Source of the DNA: RYN-230 sp963713815
GTDB lineage: Bacteria; Actinomycetota; Actinomycetes; Streptosporangiales; Streptosporangiaceae
DNA: 64,000 nucleotides
NCBI GenBank assembly: GCA_963713815.1
Contig: CAVQNH010000016.1
Location: forward strand, 1 to 64,000
Direction of reading: 5' to 3'
Shown here: positions 62,788 to 64,000 of the stretch, one piece after another
Layout: the number at the start of each line of letters is the position of its first letter
Numbering within the stretch: position 1 is the stretch's first letter
Program-made: the position numbers and the translations under genes
The notes under the pieces: generated by a model
Seen by the model: only the letters and a program-made list of their open reading frames with translations
Told to the model about the DNA's origin: nothing
Databases searched by the model: none

Positions 62788-62796
62788 TAAGGTCAG

Positions 62797-63402
62797 ATGG
62801 TGTCCGCGAAATCAGGCAAGGGTCCCACCCCCCAGGAACGCAGCGCGGCCGCCCGGGCCAGGCTGCTGGCCGCGGCCAGCGACCTGTTCTACGCCGAGGG
62901 CGTGCAGAGCGTCGGCATCGACCGGGTCATCGAGCACGCCGGGGTGGCCAAGGCCACCCTGTACAGCGCCTTCGGCAGCAAGGACGAGCTGGTCCGCGCC
63001 TACCTGCGGGCCCGGCACGACGCGACGCGTGACCGGATGCGGAGCGAGCTCGCCGCGCGGTACCCGTCGGCGCGGGAACGGCTGGTGGGCGTGTTCGAGG
63101 TGCAGGGGCTGACCTTCGCGGACCCTGGCTTCCGCGGCTGCGCGTTCGTCAGCGCCAAGGCGGAGGCCCGGCCCGGCGGCGCCGTGGACGAAGCCGCCGA
63201 TGAGTACCGGGCCTGGCTGCACACGCTGTTCTTCGACCTGGCCCAGGAGGCCGGGGCGCGGGACGCGAAGGCACTGGCCCAGCAGCTCGTGCTGCTGTAC
63301 GACGGGGCGGGGATCAGCGCGTGGATGGACCACGACCCCAGCGCGGAGCACGCCGCCCGGGCGGTCGCCGCCGCCCTGGTCGACGCCCAGATCCCGGCCT
63401 GA
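62797..63402 (+). CDS. TetR-family transcriptional regulator
   Basis: A 201-residue TetR with the HTH part LFYAEGVQSVGIDRVIEHAGVAKATLYSAFGSKDELV at residues 30-65. The ATG at 62797 follows an AGACA/TGTCT operator directly. It may autoregulate. Target unknown; the preceding membrane protein is on the same strand 49 bases upstream. Confidence 0.9.
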   Translation: MVSAKSGKGPTPQERSAAARARLLAAASDLFYAEGVQSVGIDRVIEHAGVAKATLYSAFGSKDELVRAYLRARHDATRDRMRSELAARYPSARERLVGVFEVQGLTFADPGFRGCAFVSAKAEARPGGAVDEAADEYRAWLHTLFFDLAQEAGARDAKALAQQLVLLYDGAGISAWMDHDPSAEHAARAVAAALVDAQIPA

Positions 63403-63414
63403 CGCGAAGGCGGG

Positions 63415-63432
63415 CGGCCCGGCTCCGGGCCG
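63415..63432. terminator. GC-rich hairpin after the TetR gene
   Basis: CGGCCCGG and CCGGGCCG form an 8-bp stem about 12 bases after the TetR stop. Confidence 0.4.
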
Positions 63433-63560
63433 GGCGGCCGGCCAGCCCGTGATCCTGCCCGGGCCGGGATTCCCGCCCGGTGGATCCGGCGGCAGATGCA
63501 CTATTGTGGGCGTATCCCGGCCCCCACCGGGTATCCGCTCGGCCAGCGAGGAGCGTTCCC

Positions 63561-63599
63561 ATGCTGCGTGACGCGGCTGCCGTAACTCGCGGCCACTAG
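63561..63599 (+). CDS. 12-codon leader frame before the phosphatase gene
   Basis: A GAGGAG box precedes ATG 63561; the frame reads MLRDAAAVTRGH and stops at TAG 63597-63599. The next codon is the ATG of the phosphatase gene in the same frame. It may be a coupled leader peptide. Confidence 0.4.
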   Translation: MLRDAAAVTRGH

Positions 63600-64000
63600 A
63601 TGCTGGCACCACTGGAGCGCGGACGGTCGGCCGCCCGCGCGGTTCCCTGGCCCGCCGCCTGGCTCACCCGGTACTGGCCGGCGCTATGCGCCCTGCCCGC
63701 CGTAGCCGCCCTGATCGTGCTGGCCGCGAGCAGTGCCCCGGACGCGCAGCTGCTGCTGCCCCTGCTCGCGGTGCCGCCCGCCCTGGCCGGCATCGGTGCC
63801 GCGACACCACGCCGGCCCCTGGCCTACGGGGCCGTGATGCTGGTCGTCGCGATCGTCACGGCACCGTTCACCACGACCCCGGAACTCCCCGCGGCCACCG
63901 CGGCGGCCGTGCTGGTCGTGACCGTTCTCAGCGCGTCCGGCGGAGCCCGGGGCGGGCAGCGGGACCAGCGGCTGGCCGACGTGACCTCGGTGGCCGAGGC
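63600..64000 (+). CDS. SpoIIE-type PP2C phosphatase, N-terminal part
   Basis: The first 133 codons run off the window. Three or four hydrophobic helices (YWPALCALPAVAALIVLAAS, then LLPLLAVPPALAGIGA, YGAVMLVVAIVT) are followed by RLADVTSVAEA, which begins the soluble domain of membrane-bound SpoIIE-family PP2C phosphatases of Streptomyces and relatives. The catalytic domain is outside. It probably controls an anti-sigma/anti-anti-sigma pair. Confidence 0.7.
   Translation, partial: MLAPLERGRSAARAVPWPAAWLTRYWPALCALPAVAALIVLAASSAPDAQLLLPLLAVPPALAGIGAATPRRPLAYGAVMLVVAIVTAPFTTTPELPAATAAAVLVVTVLSASGGARGGQRDQRLADVTSVAE

Overview
The window is very GC-rich, densely coded DNA with strong G/C preference at third codon positions, frequent GTG starts, ATGA/GTGA stop-start overlaps and several leaderless-looking promoters. 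The gene content points to a filamentous or soil member of the Actinomycetota: LacI, GntR/FadR, TetR and NarL/LuxR regulators, a sugar ABC importer without its own ATPase, a DUF4232 secreted protein, an MpaB-type oxygenase and a SpoIIE-type phosphatase. I cannot name the genus. No rRNA, tRNA, CRISPR array, transposase or prophage module was recognised.

Layout. (1) 0.2-4.6 kb: LacI regulator and a large secreted GH87-type alpha-1,3-glucanase. (2) 4.7-7.0 kb: LuxR regulator, a small dimeric-barrel protein and a frame-disrupted anti-sigma-like ATPase. (3) 7.1-12.5 kb: a four-gene sugar operon (two TIM-barrel isomerases, two Gfo/Idh/MocA dehydrogenases) facing a LacI regulator, with two TTTCGAAA sites between them. 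(4) 12.6-21.3 kb: single genes (orphan NMT1-like binding protein, SDR/TetR pair with a clear operator, DUF4232 protein, amidase, MpaB oxygenase, LysM cell-wall protein, NUDIX). (5) 21.4-28.9 kb: a sulfonate/sulfone desulfurisation cluster (SsuD, SfnG, two DszC/SfnB-like monooxygenases, flavin reductase, AmiS/UreI channel) opposite a LysR regulator; every catabolic gene is broken by single-base frame changes. (6) 28.8-30.8 kb: PfkB kinase and BadF-type kinase. (7) 30.8-37.2 kb: purine/urate catabolism (allantoicase, allantoinase, OHCU decarboxylase, HIU hydrolase, 8-oxoguanine/guanine deaminase, uricase), with a large perfect inverted repeat at the allantoinase start. (8) 37.4-43.3 kb: miscellaneous small genes, a TlpA thioredoxin behind a possible CcdA remnant, a glycosyltransferase and a methyltransferase. 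(9) 43.3-55.8 kb: a GntR-controlled sugar operon: binding protein, two permeases, an uncharacterised 720-residue (alpha/alpha)-barrel-like protein, SDR, fuconolactonase-like hydrolase, aldo/keto reductase, then LarA, LarB and LarC. (10) 55.8-64 kb: NarL-type two-component system, cupin, a run of damaged genes (VOC protein, asparaginase, DppA, GNAT), two TetR genes, a membrane protein and the start of a SpoIIE phosphatase.

How the genes may work together. The most interesting unit is region 9. An imported sugar would be oxidised at C1 by the AKR or SDR to a lactone, opened by the lactonase to an aldonate, and then possibly epimerised at C2 by a LarA homolog that keeps all the nickel-pincer and catalytic residues of lactate racemase; LarB and LarC make its cofactor. 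LarE is not in the window. Region 7 is a nearly complete route from guanine/8-oxoguanine through urate to allantoate.

Two genome-wide oddities matter for any reader. At least fourteen genes or gene parts are interrupted by one extra base, nearly always in the same direction (+1); this may be uncorrected sequencing error, so entries typed pseudogene here are often conserved proteins split by one base. Second, short tandem repeats of about 14-36 bp sit inside or at the ends of many genes, sometimes enlarging surface loops and sometimes changing the reading frame.
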